The translations under genes were made by a program, and so were the position numbers. Source: Pelodera strongyloides (lineage: Eukaryota > Nematoda > Chromadorea > Rhabditida > Rhabditidae). From it: a stretch of DNA of 64,000 nucleotides. The notes under the pieces are model-generated. The model was not told the DNA's origin and ran no database searches. It was given only the letters and a program-made list of their open reading frames with translations. Below are positions 1-13,300 of this stretch, one piece after another. The DNA is taken from NCBI GenBank assembly GCA_036852015.1, contig JAANDG010000583.1, positions 26,404-90,403 of the forward strand, written 5' to 3'. The stretch's first letter is position 1, and every line of letters begins with the position of its first letter.

Positions 1-743
1 ACTTTCCAAAGTGAGGCAGGTGCTCCCAGCGTCTGTAGACTGCTCTATTGGGTAATCTTGATTGGAGTCCCCGTTCTATTCGACAACTGATAGCCGGGCG
101 CTAGAGGCAAAGATAGTTACAGAAAGAAATCGCTGTCTAACTTTGTCGCTATCCCAACATATTTATCAGTATAGTATCTCCCTCTCTTTGTCTATAGAAC
201 TATTTTCCTGCCGACAAAGGTCTTCAAGTTGTCGAACAGAGCGGGAAGGTCTACCCGATAAGAGCGAACTAGAGACACGGGAGCCTCGATTTGGAAACAT
301 TTTGAACTTATTGTGATTTATACGGGGTGTACTATACTTATACAAATCAAAATAAATAAGAGCTGAACTCCCATCAATGGAGGCACTAGATGTCCCCAGT
401 GACAAAGAACACGCCCCCGAGAAACCCAGAATAACTTTAGGTTTGCCCACAACAATTTGACGACAATGATTCAATAATGGCAATGATTGAGAAGGAATTG
501 AAGCAGACTGCTTCCATTGGGGCGCGACTACTTCCAATGCCCAAAAGGAGTCAATTTAGCGTTAGTTTTTGTAACTTTACGAAATCTAATTGTTGACCTT
601 ATCGACATTCTCAGACTCTTGTCAGGCAGATTTTTTCCTCAACCTCAGTGTTTCATTCACATTTTGTCGCGAGCCACCCAGCCTAACCCCGCCCCCTCCA
701 GAAAAAAAACACCTTTTTTACATTTATCCCGACACATTTTTAG
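1..743 (+). other. Unresolved 5' region of the first gene
   Basis: This stretch precedes the first exon I can place in the M13 peptidase. A candidate exon ends at the GTTTGCC donor near 440 and reads as an acidic, Pro-containing segment starting ELPSMEALD. A second open stretch lies at about 465-540. I could not connect either of them in phase to the exon at 744, so they may be upstream exons of the peptidase, the end of another gene, or chance. No promoter or RNA gene is visible. Confidence 0.3.
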
Positions 744-3216
744 GCTCTTATCGACAACTTTGGCAAACAGTTTCCACCAGATCAACAGGAAATTTTACAT
801 GTGAGTACAAAAACATTTGGCCGGTTACAACTTGGTCTGGATGGTTGTTCCGACAAAAATAAGCAAACCTTTTTAGAATGTCAACATATTCTACAAAGGC
901 TTGTATTATCACTCTGCAATACTGATTGTTTTGTCATCGGACGAAGAAGAATTAAATATCGGACGCTTCAGAACTGTCGTGGCAAATATCAACGCGACAC
1001 TATTCAGTGAAATACAGGTATTATCCATTTTCGCAAGAAAGCTGGCGGACGCAGGTTTCGAACTTTAGTTCAGTGTGTGAGTGGACACATAACCATTTTA
1101 CCAATCCCCCATCAGTATACATTTAGGGATCTTCTTCTATTTATTCAGCTTCATTCCTGCAAAGAATGAAATCTTGGATGCAATTTCAACGTTTCTTTCT
1201 ACCTCTCGAAGACGAGAACATTTTGGATGTGAATAGATACAAAGCATTCATTGCTATGTTCAATTCCAACTATGAACAGTTCTTGGAGTAATCTTTTTAT
1301 TTAATTATTATTGCAACCTGATATCTATAAAAAAATTCCGACTCAGCCAGTACAAGAAATTTGAAACAAATTTTAAACAAACATTACAAGTTGTACGTAG
1401 AAGATTGGCCAAAACTTTTACAGACACAACTCCATTCCCGAGTTCACGGCCAGGAATATATTGAGAAGAAAGAGCGAATTCACCAGAGCGATCAATGACT
1501 CTATTATGCCTTTTATCGATTCAATCAAACTATTCTCGCCAAACTTATATACACGTATTAAAAGTATGATTATCGTTTTGCGAGCAAAGTCCGTCAAACC
1601 AACCCAATATCCTGGGCCAATAATCTAACAATGTGTAATTTCAGACAGTTTCTTGTGGAACGCAGAGAATTCATTCAAACGTTTTATAACAGTTCAGGAA
1701 TCGATAATCCTTCCAGTTGCACATAAAAGTATACCGGAAGCGGCGGTTGTAAGTTTTTTGGACAAATCAGTTAATAAAATATGCTAATAAATAAAAAATA
1801 AAAATTACTAAAAATAAGTTCTTATGGATTTGTGAGAGTAGCGATGCCTCACTAGTCAGTGAGAAAAATGTAATATGTGAGAAATTATGACAGGATAGCG
1901 GTGAAAGCTTTCTTGCGATTTTAATTTCAAATTCTGTGTTGTTATTTTCTGAAATGAGTTAGACACTTTCTTATCTTTCTTGTTTTCTTAAACAAAAATA
2001 ACAACTTATTTCAGTTCGGTTCCTTCGGTTTCGTCTTCGCACATGAATTAATACACAGTTTTATAAAAACCGAGGAAATTGGCAAGGACAAGGCTTTTGA
2101 TTCAAAAGTGAACTGCCAGATGAGACTTTTTCAAAGGAGTTGTTCCAAATTCCGAGAGGTGATTTACCATTCATTCATTTGGAGCAAAAGAAAACTTTTT
2201 CTTTCCATTCGGGCAATTGAAGAATACGACATCGTGCTGTTTTTTGGACTCTCTTAGGTTTAGGAACCTCTTTTGGGAGAAAACAACACCATAAACTTTA
2301 GGGGGTGGGTGTCAAATTTGTTTATTTCATTTAGGCCAGTAACTGTTCAAGCGGCCAACGAAGTTTCATTGAAGATTCAGCCGATTTAGAAGGAATTCAA
2401 TTGGCATACAAAGCGTTCTCGAAGAAATTTAAGAATACTGAAAAGGTTAGATAAAATTCAATATTTACGTGGATTTTCAAACTGCGCAAGAAGTCTACGA
2501 ACGCAAAAAATGACTGTGAAAATACATTACGTAAATTAAGCATTTGCTTTAGTTAAATATCATAAAAAAAAGAATTGTTCCAGTCAATTGCCTATTCTGG
2601 TCTTGGAATCAACATGGAACAGTTATTCTTCTACTCGACAGCGATTACTTTATGTCGGGGATTTCACGAGACACAGAGCGTCATGTAAGTAATATTTTAT
2701 TCTTCAAACTATGCATAGTAATGAGGGTGATGGTTCATTTCAACAGAAATTGCAGAACTTCCAAATTCCGCGTAGGACTTTATTTTTTCCTTGTTTTCAG
2801 GTAGTTTTATATCTTTTTGCAGTGATGGCCATTCTCCTCCATCTGTTCGAATAAATGGAATTATGTCACAAATGAAGTCATTTCAGAGGGCATTCGCTTG
2901 TCACAATACAAATAATATGGTGGCGGTAAGGAAATTCCAATATATTAGCGGCAGATACGTTAATCTGCAAATTAACAGCTCCTTACCATTGAAATATGCC
3001 ACGATGATGTTGCCGCGTGCACAAGTATAAGAGTATGCGCCTTTGTGTGATCTTATGTCTTTCGCTGTAGACAAAAAAAAAGAGGAAATAAATTGGAAAC
3101 ATACAAGTGATTAACAAAAAGAAGGATTAATGAAAGAGCATGTTGTAAAGAACATTTTCTATTGTTTTTTTTTCTTTCAGCTCGAACGTTGTCACTATTT
3201 TGGTGTGGAAACCTGA
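744..3216 (+). CDS. Divergent M13 (neprilysin-like) zinc metallopeptidase, 3' part
   Basis: M13 peptidases are zinc endopeptidases, often membrane-anchored, that cleave extracellular peptides. Ten exons join in phase: 744-800, 877-1054, 1149-1287, 1424-1563, 1645-1748, 2015-2158, 2335-2445, 2584-2684, 2823-2925 and 3181-3216 (TGA), giving 370 codons before the stop. The exon at 2015 encodes GFVFAHELIHSF, matching the HExxH zinc site. The exon at 2335 encodes FIEDSADLEG, matching the ExxxD third-ligand motif (usually ENIAD). The exons at 2584 and 2823 give QLFF and HSPPSVRINGIM, matching the conserved C-terminal Arg region. Divergent points: the usual NAFY substrate motif is not recognisable, and the C-terminal CxxW is replaced by CHYFGVET. 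Full M13 enzymes have about 700-750 residues, so N-terminal exons are missing from this model or the gene is shortened. Zinc ligands are intact, but activity is not certain. Confidence 0.8.
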
Positions 3217-4765
3217 GAAGGAAGTTCTGAGCTAAAATGAAGTGATCATGTGCTTCAAATTCAAATCCTATGTGATAAATATTTCAACAAAAATAACAAC
3301 TTTTCAAAGTTTACCGATTTTTGAATTGAAACAGTATTACTTGTTGTAGAAATTTGTTTAGACAACAAAAACACAACTTTCTGGTTTTCATATTTTCTAA
3401 AATATACCATGTTTGTGTTCCGCAAAATGAACAACAGAAAACAAAAAAGTTTGGAAACACGTTTCGCTTTCCCTTTTCACTATGTATGCGTCATTGTCTG
3501 TCTTCCTATGGAAATAATGTTTTACCCGATTACGAACGACACATTTTAATTGAGATTTTTCGGTTTTTAGTTAAAGCGAGAAAAGTTGGAAAGAGATCAG
3601 GAGAATTGATAACATGCACGACATTTATACATACAGAGGAGACAATAAATGTTTGGAAAGAACTGTGTCGCTTGGGTTCTCACCGAGTGAGACAACTCCC
3701 TTTACTTTCTGATGTTATTTTATGGTTAATTGTGTTTTCAAGAGATAATATTGACCATCATGCTGTTTTGAAGATTAAAACTGTGTTACGATAACTTGCG
3801 AAACAATACTCGAAAAATGATAAACCAATTGTTTACTACCTTACTTTAGACAGTATTTGTTCTATCACATTGTGTGTTAGTCTTAGGCTAGGGGGTAGTA
3901 GATCCCCAAAATACAAATTGTTTTATTTGTTATTTGAACAACTCTCGCATCACCGATTATTGCACGACAAATAATATTCGGAAATTTAAAAAAGTCGTAC
4001 TACTCAGTGGGTAATCGAACGTACACAGTTATGGTGAAATCCAGTTTTACTCACAGAAAAAAGGCGATAAAACTAGTTTCGATTGCGGGAATATAGCGGG
4101 ATTTGTGGTTTAACACCTGTTTGGATATATCTTATTAGTTAGGTTTAGCCGTTTAACCTAAATGATATAGGAAAATCTAGCTGACTAACACATATTGTTC
4201 GATAACGATAAAGGAACTGAAATTGCCTTGAAAGCCGTTTAATTTTTTCCATTCAAAGCGTTATGAGTTATGATGCCATTGGTTCACTCATTGATTTGTA
4301 TTTTCTGTTAAAAATTCTGAGGTACACGACGTAGACGTAATGTTTTTAAAAAAATAGTAAAAAACGTCCTTAATATTTTAACTGATTCAGCAGGCTTTGA
4401 TAATAGAAAGTCGAAACCGTGCAAATTAGATAGAATTGATTGATTCGTCGTGATATACACTGAACTATTCGGCTCGTTTCCCTTCTACAATTCGATTAAG
4501 TGTGCCCTTTTGGTTTTTGTTTTCTTGAGACTTTAGAACTTTAGACTAATTAGACATTGCAATGTTCATTGTGACTGTGATCGGCCAGAATCAGCCACCT
4601 TATTTCCAACTGACACCATTTTGCCAAATAGTCATGTTCAATTTTGTATGTAAACGTTTTAGAAATTTGCACAACATCTACTGTGATTTATGCATAGGCA
4701 GTACTTCTACGTATTCCTAAAGATTTGTCATCTGTGCATTGTGAAATATGATACTGTATCCTCAC

Positions 4766-4837
4766 AATTTAGTTGCAAACGTTTTTATATATGTAAGGTG
4801 AAATTTAGTTGCAAACGTTTTTATATATGTAAGATGA
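4766..4837. repeat. Perfect-length 36-bp tandem duplication
   Basis: Two adjacent 36-bp units (4766-4801 and 4802-4837) begin AATTTAGTTGCAAACG and differ at one position near the end (GGTGA versus GATGA). A recent slippage or duplication event is the simplest explanation. Confidence 0.9.
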
Positions 4838-5440
4838 TTTCAGCTTGAGTTGTCCAAACTTTGCTTTTGATACCATTCAAATAATGACAATATATGTATG
4901 TCTCCTGTTTGTCACGTCCTGTATAAAATCTCCCTGAAAGTATATAATTGTGCGTATCGAGCGATTTTCTGCAGGATTAGGATTGCACAGTGCTATGATT
5001 CGTTCTCAATACAATACAATAAACACTATCGAACATATATTGATCTTTACTTATTTTCGAAGTTGCATTGTACAAAGTTAACGCAAAAAGGTTTCACAAA
5101 AATGATGCCGCGGCTTATACATTTTTTTATATATTATGTATGCTTTAAATATTTCTGTTTTCATGCGATGAAGATTTTTTTATTGTCGAGAAATTTCTTA
5201 AATTTTTGTCACTAATATCTTATTATTTTAGAACCATATTTGTACAGTTCACCATACTACAATAATCTTAAATATTGATCCTATGCAATTGCTTGACTCT
5301 GTTGATTTCCTGCCGTTTTCATCCCATATTTTCCAACAGTAGTTATTATTATTTTCTCCCCAAGCTTTATTTAGTTGCGTTATCTTTTTATTTTGCATGT
5401 AAATTGAGCCATATTGTAGCTGTTACTGTTACTGTATTGA

Positions 5441-5795
5441 TTAAAGGGATCGGCTCACCTCAAATCGTGTCTGTTTTTTCTGTTTCTTTATTTTCTATAA
5501 GGGATAATAAAAATTTGGAATACAAAAAGTAGTGTTATATTTCAATACTCACGAAGATATTAGGTGATAAAGTGGTGGATCGATCGGCCCGAAATGAAAA
5601 AGTGTTAATTGTCCCATAGGCAGGACAATTACACTTTTTCATTTCGGGCCGATCGATCCACCACTTTATCACCCAATATCTTCGTGAGTATTGAAATAGA
5701 ACACTACTTTTTGTATTCCAAATTTTTATTATCCCTTATAGAAAATAAAGAAACAAAAAAAACAGACACGATTTGAGGTGAGCTGATCCCTTTAA
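5441..5795. mobile_element. Palindromic MITE, family A (full foldback)
   Basis: The element runs from TTAAAGGGATCGGCTCACCT at 5441 to its reverse complement ending TTAA at 5795. The two arms (about 175 bp each) are almost perfect reverse complements, meeting near 5610-5640. It has no coding capacity. The TTAA at each end behaves as a target-site duplication. A shortened relative lies at 13077-13284. Repbase describes palindromic TTAA-flanked elements from Caenorhabditis (the PALTTAA type), and this has the same architecture; I did not compare sequences. Confidence 0.9.
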
Positions 5796-7330
5796 CTGTA
5801 CCTTTAAAATCAAGTATCCCGCACTCCGTTTCTGATTGTGTCTCTATCATATGGTTTTCCCACAAAAAAATAGGACATCAATTGACTGATATCACCGTTT
5901 GATCAACTTTTTGATCAAGGAAAACTCCCTGCTTTCCGCATTTACTTTATACTTACAAAACTCCTTGAGAAAAGGATTCTCCTAATCCGAAGACACTAAC
6001 TAAGAATGTTTTGCACCTATTCCATATATTTCATTTCCACGTATTTTCTTCCCTACACCACAGTGCCTTTTGTCATTACTTTTTATTTTCTTCCACTTAC
6101 ATATGCATATGATGACTTTTCGTACAATTGGCAAAAATTGATATGTAGATAGTTTGCGTTGTAAAAAAATTCGAATCGCAAATCGGAAACTTTAATGGAA
6201 ACCTTTTCGGGAAAACGTTCTCTCGCCGTTTGCTACGGTCCATTTGTTGAACGGTAATAGGCACGTTTCAACTAACAACTTGGAAACGAGAACGGAAATC
6301 CCATTGTTTTTTCCCATTTCTAACTTCTTCTTTTCCCTTCTGGTATTTGTTTTTGTACTTACATTTTTTCCATTTACGCTTTGTAAACATATGCCCCAAG
6401 CAAAATCCCTAAGATTAGCAGATGTGGCAATGTTATACAGTTACCAGACGGCTCTTTCCATGCTTACAAAACGTCTGTAACGTAGATGAAAATCTCTTAC
6501 GAATGAAGACATTCATCATTCTTTTGCATGAGATTATTCTAATTTGAGCGGCGGCACTCTTTCATATCCAAAACGAACAATTTATTCAAAGTATACTTCC
6601 GTAACGTGAGAGTTAGCGCACACTACATTTACTCTTTTATATAATAAGGTACTATACAATTTGTTGCATTTTGCAAAGTGTTGTGTAAATTATGTAAAAA
6701 CGCGGAACTTATGTCTCTCGCTAAATAAAGCCTGGCAATCAAACAATTAATCACATACAGCATTTTCCTTGGCAAAGGTCGATAATCGGTCAGTAGTTTC
6801 TCGCCTTTTCACCAAAGAAATATCATTGCTTTTGTCCATTTCCGTTCTATTCCCAACTTCTCAATCACTCTCCTACTCTCTATTGTCAACCAATAAACTC
6901 CCTGTTCCGATTTTATTCCTACTAATCCGTCCGATCCTACTAACTATTCAAAAATCAATAACTCTGCTAATTTATCTGCGTTGGCCATATTTTTGGAGGT
7001 TTCCGAAAGCTTGCCTACGAACTACAATTTTTGATAACCATTCCTGTCCTTGTATGATAATTCCGCTGTGACAGGGCTTGATTGATTGCCGTATATCAAA
7101 ATCTGCATATTCACATAAGCCGGCCGCTCAAGCAGATTAATCACCCGCTAGCTACTATTGATCTTCATATTCCGATTTGATTTACAGTTGGCCCACTACA
7201 ATTTTCCCCTATATCCTAAACATTGTACCACTCCACTCGGTCAATAACTGAGAAATTTCCATCTTTATCGACCAGTCAATATATTCGATTTCGTGAGAAT
7301 TTTTCGAAGTTTATACTAGTTTTCGTGAAA

Positions 7331-10300
7331 ATGAATGAGTTCAGCGAAAAGCTTTCGTTGTCCTCAACGACACCGTCGCTCGCTGAGGGAAAAGAGCCCG
7401 CCTCGCTGAAGAGCGCAGACGTTGAGAGAGAGGAGGTTCCATCAGAAGTGCGGCAGGGACGCAGTGGAGTGGAAGAAGTTCTTCGACTGACATTACCGCG
7501 ACATCATATATGGGGTCAGAATTGTTACATGAAAATTTGCATACCAATTCAATGCATACTTTGTGAGGGCTAATGCCACATAACACTACTTTTTTATTAG
7601 TATGAATGAAGCCGTGAGCAATCCAATGCGTTTCTTCATCGTTTCTGAAGGGTTACAAATGTGCACAGATTGCAAATGCGCTGAATGGCTCGGAAAAAGG
7701 CTGACCGAACGCTTTACTGATAATGAATTCCTAGATCTAAAATGACCATAATTTCAACGGGCAACATACGGTGAAATACAATTGGCATATCACTAAATTG
7801 TTCCTTGCTCTTCTCTTTTTATTGAGTTCTCGCTCTAACTAAGTTTGCTTTCGTTTTTCCCATTTAGCGAGAAGACGGAAATAGCACGATACTGTTTCCG
7901 TGCTATGTCCGTGCTCCTCTCGTCACATGATCTTGTTTGCGATTTGCGCATGAAAAAGACAGACAATCGCAATATCACTGATTGCAAGTGCAAAGCACAA
8001 AAGTTCAAAGCTAAACCCACCGATACTCACTACAAAATTTGCATAATACAACTGCTGGTCACAAATTTTGCTAAAAACTTTGGGTGATAAATGATGGTTA
8101 TGTTTTTGCGGGACTTTATGTTGTTTCAAGCCAGTTACCTTGCGAATACGCTCATAATTTGTGCGCGAAAGTCGTAAAATGACGGTTTTGAATTTCATTC
8201 GAAGAATTGAAATTCGCCACTCGAATCCATACTTTTTACATGTTTTCTTAGAATTGGTGTGGAACAAACGGCATTAAATAACAAAACAAACATAAATAAA
8301 TAAATAAAAAGAATTTCAGGAATGGCCTCCCCACAAGCGGTCCTCTCAACGCGCAATTACGAAATATGCAAAGAAGTCAAAGTCACAAAGGTGACATTTT
8401 TAATAAAAGTTTCAAAACATTTCGTCACATTATTTTGGAGAGCGCTATACCAAATTTTCTTTAAATTGCCATCTTAATCCCCCTGCACCACTATCTCTCT
8501 GTCTCTCCATCTCGCTGTCTCTCCATCTCTCTGTCTCGCTATCTCTCTGTCTCTCCATCTCTCTCTCTCTCCGTCTCTTTCAAAATAAATTTTGTAGGTT
8601 GTTTCTGGTACTCCGGAAGACCCTCACGGACAGTGTGAAGTGACAGTGACAAGGAGAGGCGAGACGGTACAAGATACACCACTTACCGTAGAAATACACA
8701 AGATAAATGTGAGCATATTTATTTATTACTTCCTGTTTTTGAGTCTAGTGAAAAAAAAATAACCTAAACCTTACCTTTACCACTTCAGCCAGTTGATCGT
8801 TCATCCGTTCATGTGACATCAACCGAAGTTGCTCCCGAGCAAGCAGAATCTCCATCGCATACAGAAGAGAATTCAGAAGTTGAGCATCACAAGTCCTGCG
8901 GGAAAGTGCTGGAAATCACGAGAAATACAACTTACACGGAATCGGAACAGGTAAATTTGTAACAATCTTAATTTTTAGCACGCGTAAGCTTTTTCACGAT
9001 ACAAATTTTTGGAAAGAGCAGTTTGGAAAATAAATTGAAAATAACAATTTGATGTTCCGTTTCTTCAGCCAGTCTCTTGTGGTTCAATAATTGTGCCAGA
9101 CGGGAGCCAGGTCCGTCTCTCAATCCCTCTGCCTTCTCTCACCTCTCTTCCCTCTTCTGGAGAGTTGGCTCGGATACGGTCAGTGGTCGACGTGAATGGA
9201 CATTGTGACTCGGATGCTATACAGCAGCCAATCCGGCATACGGTAGACGATCTATCGATTGATTCGATGAGAGGAAGCGGAACGATAGTACATATAAAGG
9301 AGAGAGATGACGAACGGCGAGAGGAAGGATATGGCAGCGGAAGAATGGATACTGGGTGAGGACATATACAGTAGTAAATAACACCATGTGCGATTACGGC
9401 ATCGTTCGTGTGATCTCTAGGGTGATAACTACAAAATAATTTTTATTTATTTAGTCGGACAGAGGATTCAGCTTCGTGGAATGGAACAATACCAATACGA
9501 AATAGACACAACAAACTTCATAATGGGTTTAGGTCGGTATAATCGTTTAATTTGTAGGAGCATGTACATCTCCCGAATACTTTGCAAAAACCGGGTACTA
9601 TTCCACTTTAAATGAGTTTCATTTTCAGCAAAAGTTCCGACAACTTCATCAACATTGAATTTTCGACAAAAATGCCGTTTACTGGGGAAGTGTTCCGTTG
9701 TTCGAATGTTGACTTGGAGACAGTGAAAAATATTCGAACACATCAACAATTGAGACACCAAGAAGGGGACGGATTGAGAGAGGTTTCCATTTTTTGTCTC
9801 TATTACTTATTCAACTCGTCGTATTTTCCTTCACAGGGCTCAATATGTATTTTAAAACTATGTTGCTTGTGTTACGTAGATAAATTGAGGTCGTCCGTTA
9901 TAATCCATAACCAGTCAGTTGTGTGTTAATTTATGATCCTGATCGCATCACATCAAGGCCATTTCACATAGAGAAACTAGAAATTGAAAATTCAACAACA
10001 AAAAAAGACTATTCCAGCTGAAAAGTTGGCACATTGACAAATTTAATATAGTGTTGGTTTTTTTACTCATCGCTCGTTCATATACTTTATTCCATTTTAT
10101 TTTATTTTCTAGCATTTTTAACACAATTTTTATTCATTTTCATCATGTCTTTATTTTAACTAATTCAACCAATTCTTAAATAAAGCACACAGTTCTTCTC
10201 TGAAATTCATCAACAAGCATCAAAACATCCAGACATTCCCTATGTCTCTTTAGGCCATTCCTATCAAGTACATTATTCTGTAGTTGCTTCCTAATTGTAC

Positions 10301-13300
10301 GCTCACGCTACGGTGCAATCGCACTCAACATTTGGAAATTTACTATTAAAGCGAAATATTGTCCGGTTTTTGAAACGCATCTCTAGTGCTTACATTCCTA
10401 TGCATTTATGGGAAGTGGGGTCTAATTGGGGTCTAGTTTTTATTCTAATTTATGTTCATTTGCGTAAGCTGCATAAGAATGCTGGTGTACTCGATGCGTT
10501 TCAAAAACCGGCCGGAGCTTTAAATACACAATAAGAAAGGATAAGGTGGTTTTTACTGAATCTTCAATAAAGAAGCACCTAATCCTTTCTCTAATTCCAA
10601 TTAATCCTCCGTCGTTTCCTTTTCACTATTTGTTCAAGTAATTTGTGATCAAAGTTTACACAAACAAACTCATTTCCGCCTCTCAACTAATGTAAGATAT
10701 CTTTCTATTTTCTCGCCGACTCTCCAACAAAAATATTTACTGTATTCTAATGAATCTACAATATTTATTGTAATCATAAACATGTGTACTAGATATCTGA
10801 CACAGAAGGTAATTCATTTTCTTTTAAGGCCCCTTTCTAGTGTGCTGTATGTTCCGTAATATGCATATGATCCACAATTTGTGTACCATCGATAGCACAT
10901 TTTCGTTTAGTGTCTGGTCTCATAAATAAACAAAAATTCCCTTCGACTCTAACTTTTGAATGTTATTTTCTCTTTAATTTATATTTATTTAGTCGACCAG
11001 AGGGAACGTTTCCCCGATATAATCCACTGGTGAATATGACTTCAGAAGTGGCACAACCAAACTGTAATAATTTATTTAGATCAAAAAACTGAACGGATCA
11101 TCTGAAAAGGAGGAAAGGAAAAAGGAGGAAAAGAGGAATTCCTTCCCATTATTGATTGGAAAGGACAAGAAAGGAAAGAAAACGATCGAATACAACAGGA
11201 GAAGAGGATCATCAGAGCGGAAAAATGAAAGACAGGAATCAGTGAATCTGAGCGTCGATATCGAATTCGAGTCAAAGGTAACAGAGGTTATTTAAAATAT
11301 TATTTTAAAACAGAAAATAAAGTTAGACAATACCTCCCATGTGTAATGAAGAATAATCAATAGAATTGAATAGTCAATCAATTTCTTAAATGAGTTCTTT
11401 AATTTTTGCTTATTTTAATGCACTGGCGTCGTTTGCCGTGGTCTAACAATAAGGCCTCTGTAGGTTGGACAAGTTCACTACTAATTATGATTTATTCAGA
11501 TTTGTTTTTCTCTTATAAGAAGATGTATTATTATCTAACGAATATTTAATAACTTGGTTTTAAAGGGACAGGCGACAGGCCGACCAAACTAAACCTATAT
11601 TTACGAAATGTTCATAATGTATATAAAACATTTTTGTTACAATATATACAAATCAAATTTCACCTACTCTCACCCTCGAGGACTTTTTCCTATGCGCTCA
11701 CCGTATATGCATACCGAAAAACTGCAGAGATCGAAGCTGTCTGTGCGAATTTATCAAGAAATTAAAATGCGAGCTAAATTTGCACCTTGGAAACATGTAG
11801 CTTCACGGTATACATATACGATGAGCTCTTCGGAAAAAGTTCCCCAAGGTGAGTTTAGGTGAAATTTTTTGTATATATTGTAATAAAAATGCTTTCTATA
11901 CATTAGGTCATTTCGTAAATATAGGTTTACTTTGATGGGTCTGTCCCTTTAATCGTATTTATTTTGCTAATATCTTTGGTTATCAGTTTCCTCAGGCCGC
12001 AACTGAAGTGACTTTCCACCCCAGAGACGGGGGGATACCTCCCAAAGGAGCACCCGCAATACTACATATACCGGGAATGGTGGGAAATTTATAGTTTGTC
12101 ATCTGAATTAAATATTACATCATGCCCATCACGGGCAAACTACAACTACAGGTTCAATAGATGCCGATTTATTTTCGCTTCCTATGATTTTCTTTTAAGA
12201 AAAACCTCGCAGTTTGGATTTTGGATTTTTTATTTCTTTATTAGTAAATGTACATTTCAGCTCGGAAACAGCGAAGCCGAAGGCGCCCCAAGGAGTTTGT
12301 TTATTGTGAACTCTAGGCGAGAAAATGGAGAGGTATGCGAGTCACTTTGGCACAGTTAAAATGAGCAATTGTAAAAGTATTTTCCGCATTTATATGTTTT
12401 CCGGTCCCCTATTTGTGCAGGCAATATTACGCAAACAATTCTACTGAAACAATCTGTTCATTAGTACTGTCTCGCCTATAAAGTAGACCGGTTTTCACAG
12501 AGATTACTCAAATAGGAACACGTACTAGGAGAGTACTCGAGTATCAAATTATTGAGTACAACATTGTTCTATTGGCATTTAGTTTTAATTTATACGACTG
12601 TATATTTCTGGCTCGGTTTGCAAAATTTATTGTTTTTAAGCGTTATGATACCCGGTTTGTGAACCACTTACCATACCGCTTTAAACTGTATTTTACTGTT
12701 ACTTTTTTGTAGGACACAGACGAGGAAGAGGACCGGTACAAGGATTTTAGACATAAATCATTCGCAGGTTGGTAACTTCACTTTAAAATATAATTTTGTT
12801 TTTAATAAATGTACACTAGCGGAAGGCAGCATCACATCGTGGTCTCAGGCTACGTATCTGACTACTTTAGCATTTAGAGATTTGTTTTAGTATAGAACAC
12901 ACTTTTTTACTTGTCAGAAGATGTACGAATTATTTGGTTTGAAGTAAATGTTTCGCCATACATGTTTATGTTCGATATTGAAATTTTCCATAATCTTTCC
13001 AAAACAGAAAGAAATGAAGTATTTCTGATGGCTCATCTGAAAATATAAGTCAGAAACGTTTCACAAAATCCCGCGTTTAAAGGGATCGGCTCACCTTAAA
13101 TTGTGTCTGTTTTTTTGGTTTCTTTATTTTCTATAAGGGATAATAAAAATTTGGAATACAAAAAGTTGTGTTCTATTTCAATACTCACGGAGATATTAGG
13201 TGATAAAGTGGTGTATTGATCGGTCCAAAATGGCAAAGGGTAATTGTCTCTATACAAACAAGGCAGGTGAGCCGATCCCTTTAAATCATTTTCACCTATT

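Larger units (their letters stand above)
3217..7330. other. Intergenic region with repeats and one unassigned ORF
   Basis: No spliced gene could be recognised between the peptidase stop and the start of the aminotransferase fusion gene. An uninterrupted ORF at 3354-3794 (+, 146 codons) resembles no family I know and lacks clear splice context. It may be chance or an old insertion. The region also holds a 36-bp tandem duplication near 4766 and a long palindromic element at 5441. The rest is AT-rich sequence in which I see nothing specific. Confidence 0.5.

Noticed and set aside
3354..3794. 146-codon single-exon ORF as a gene
   Set aside because: Length alone is weak evidence. No family resemblance, no introns although neighbours are intron-rich, and unusual composition.
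7223..7330. Upstream in-frame ATG for the fusion gene
   Set aside because: The extra 36 residues are hydrophobic/aromatic and unlike the rest, and nothing supports initiation there. The ATG at 7331 was preferred, though not proved.
10994..11092. Possible exon starting after TTTATTTAG with [12 protein letters not shown]
   Set aside because: In the phase required by the preceding exon it hits a stop within ten codons. The exon at 11080 joins the earlier one directly in phase.
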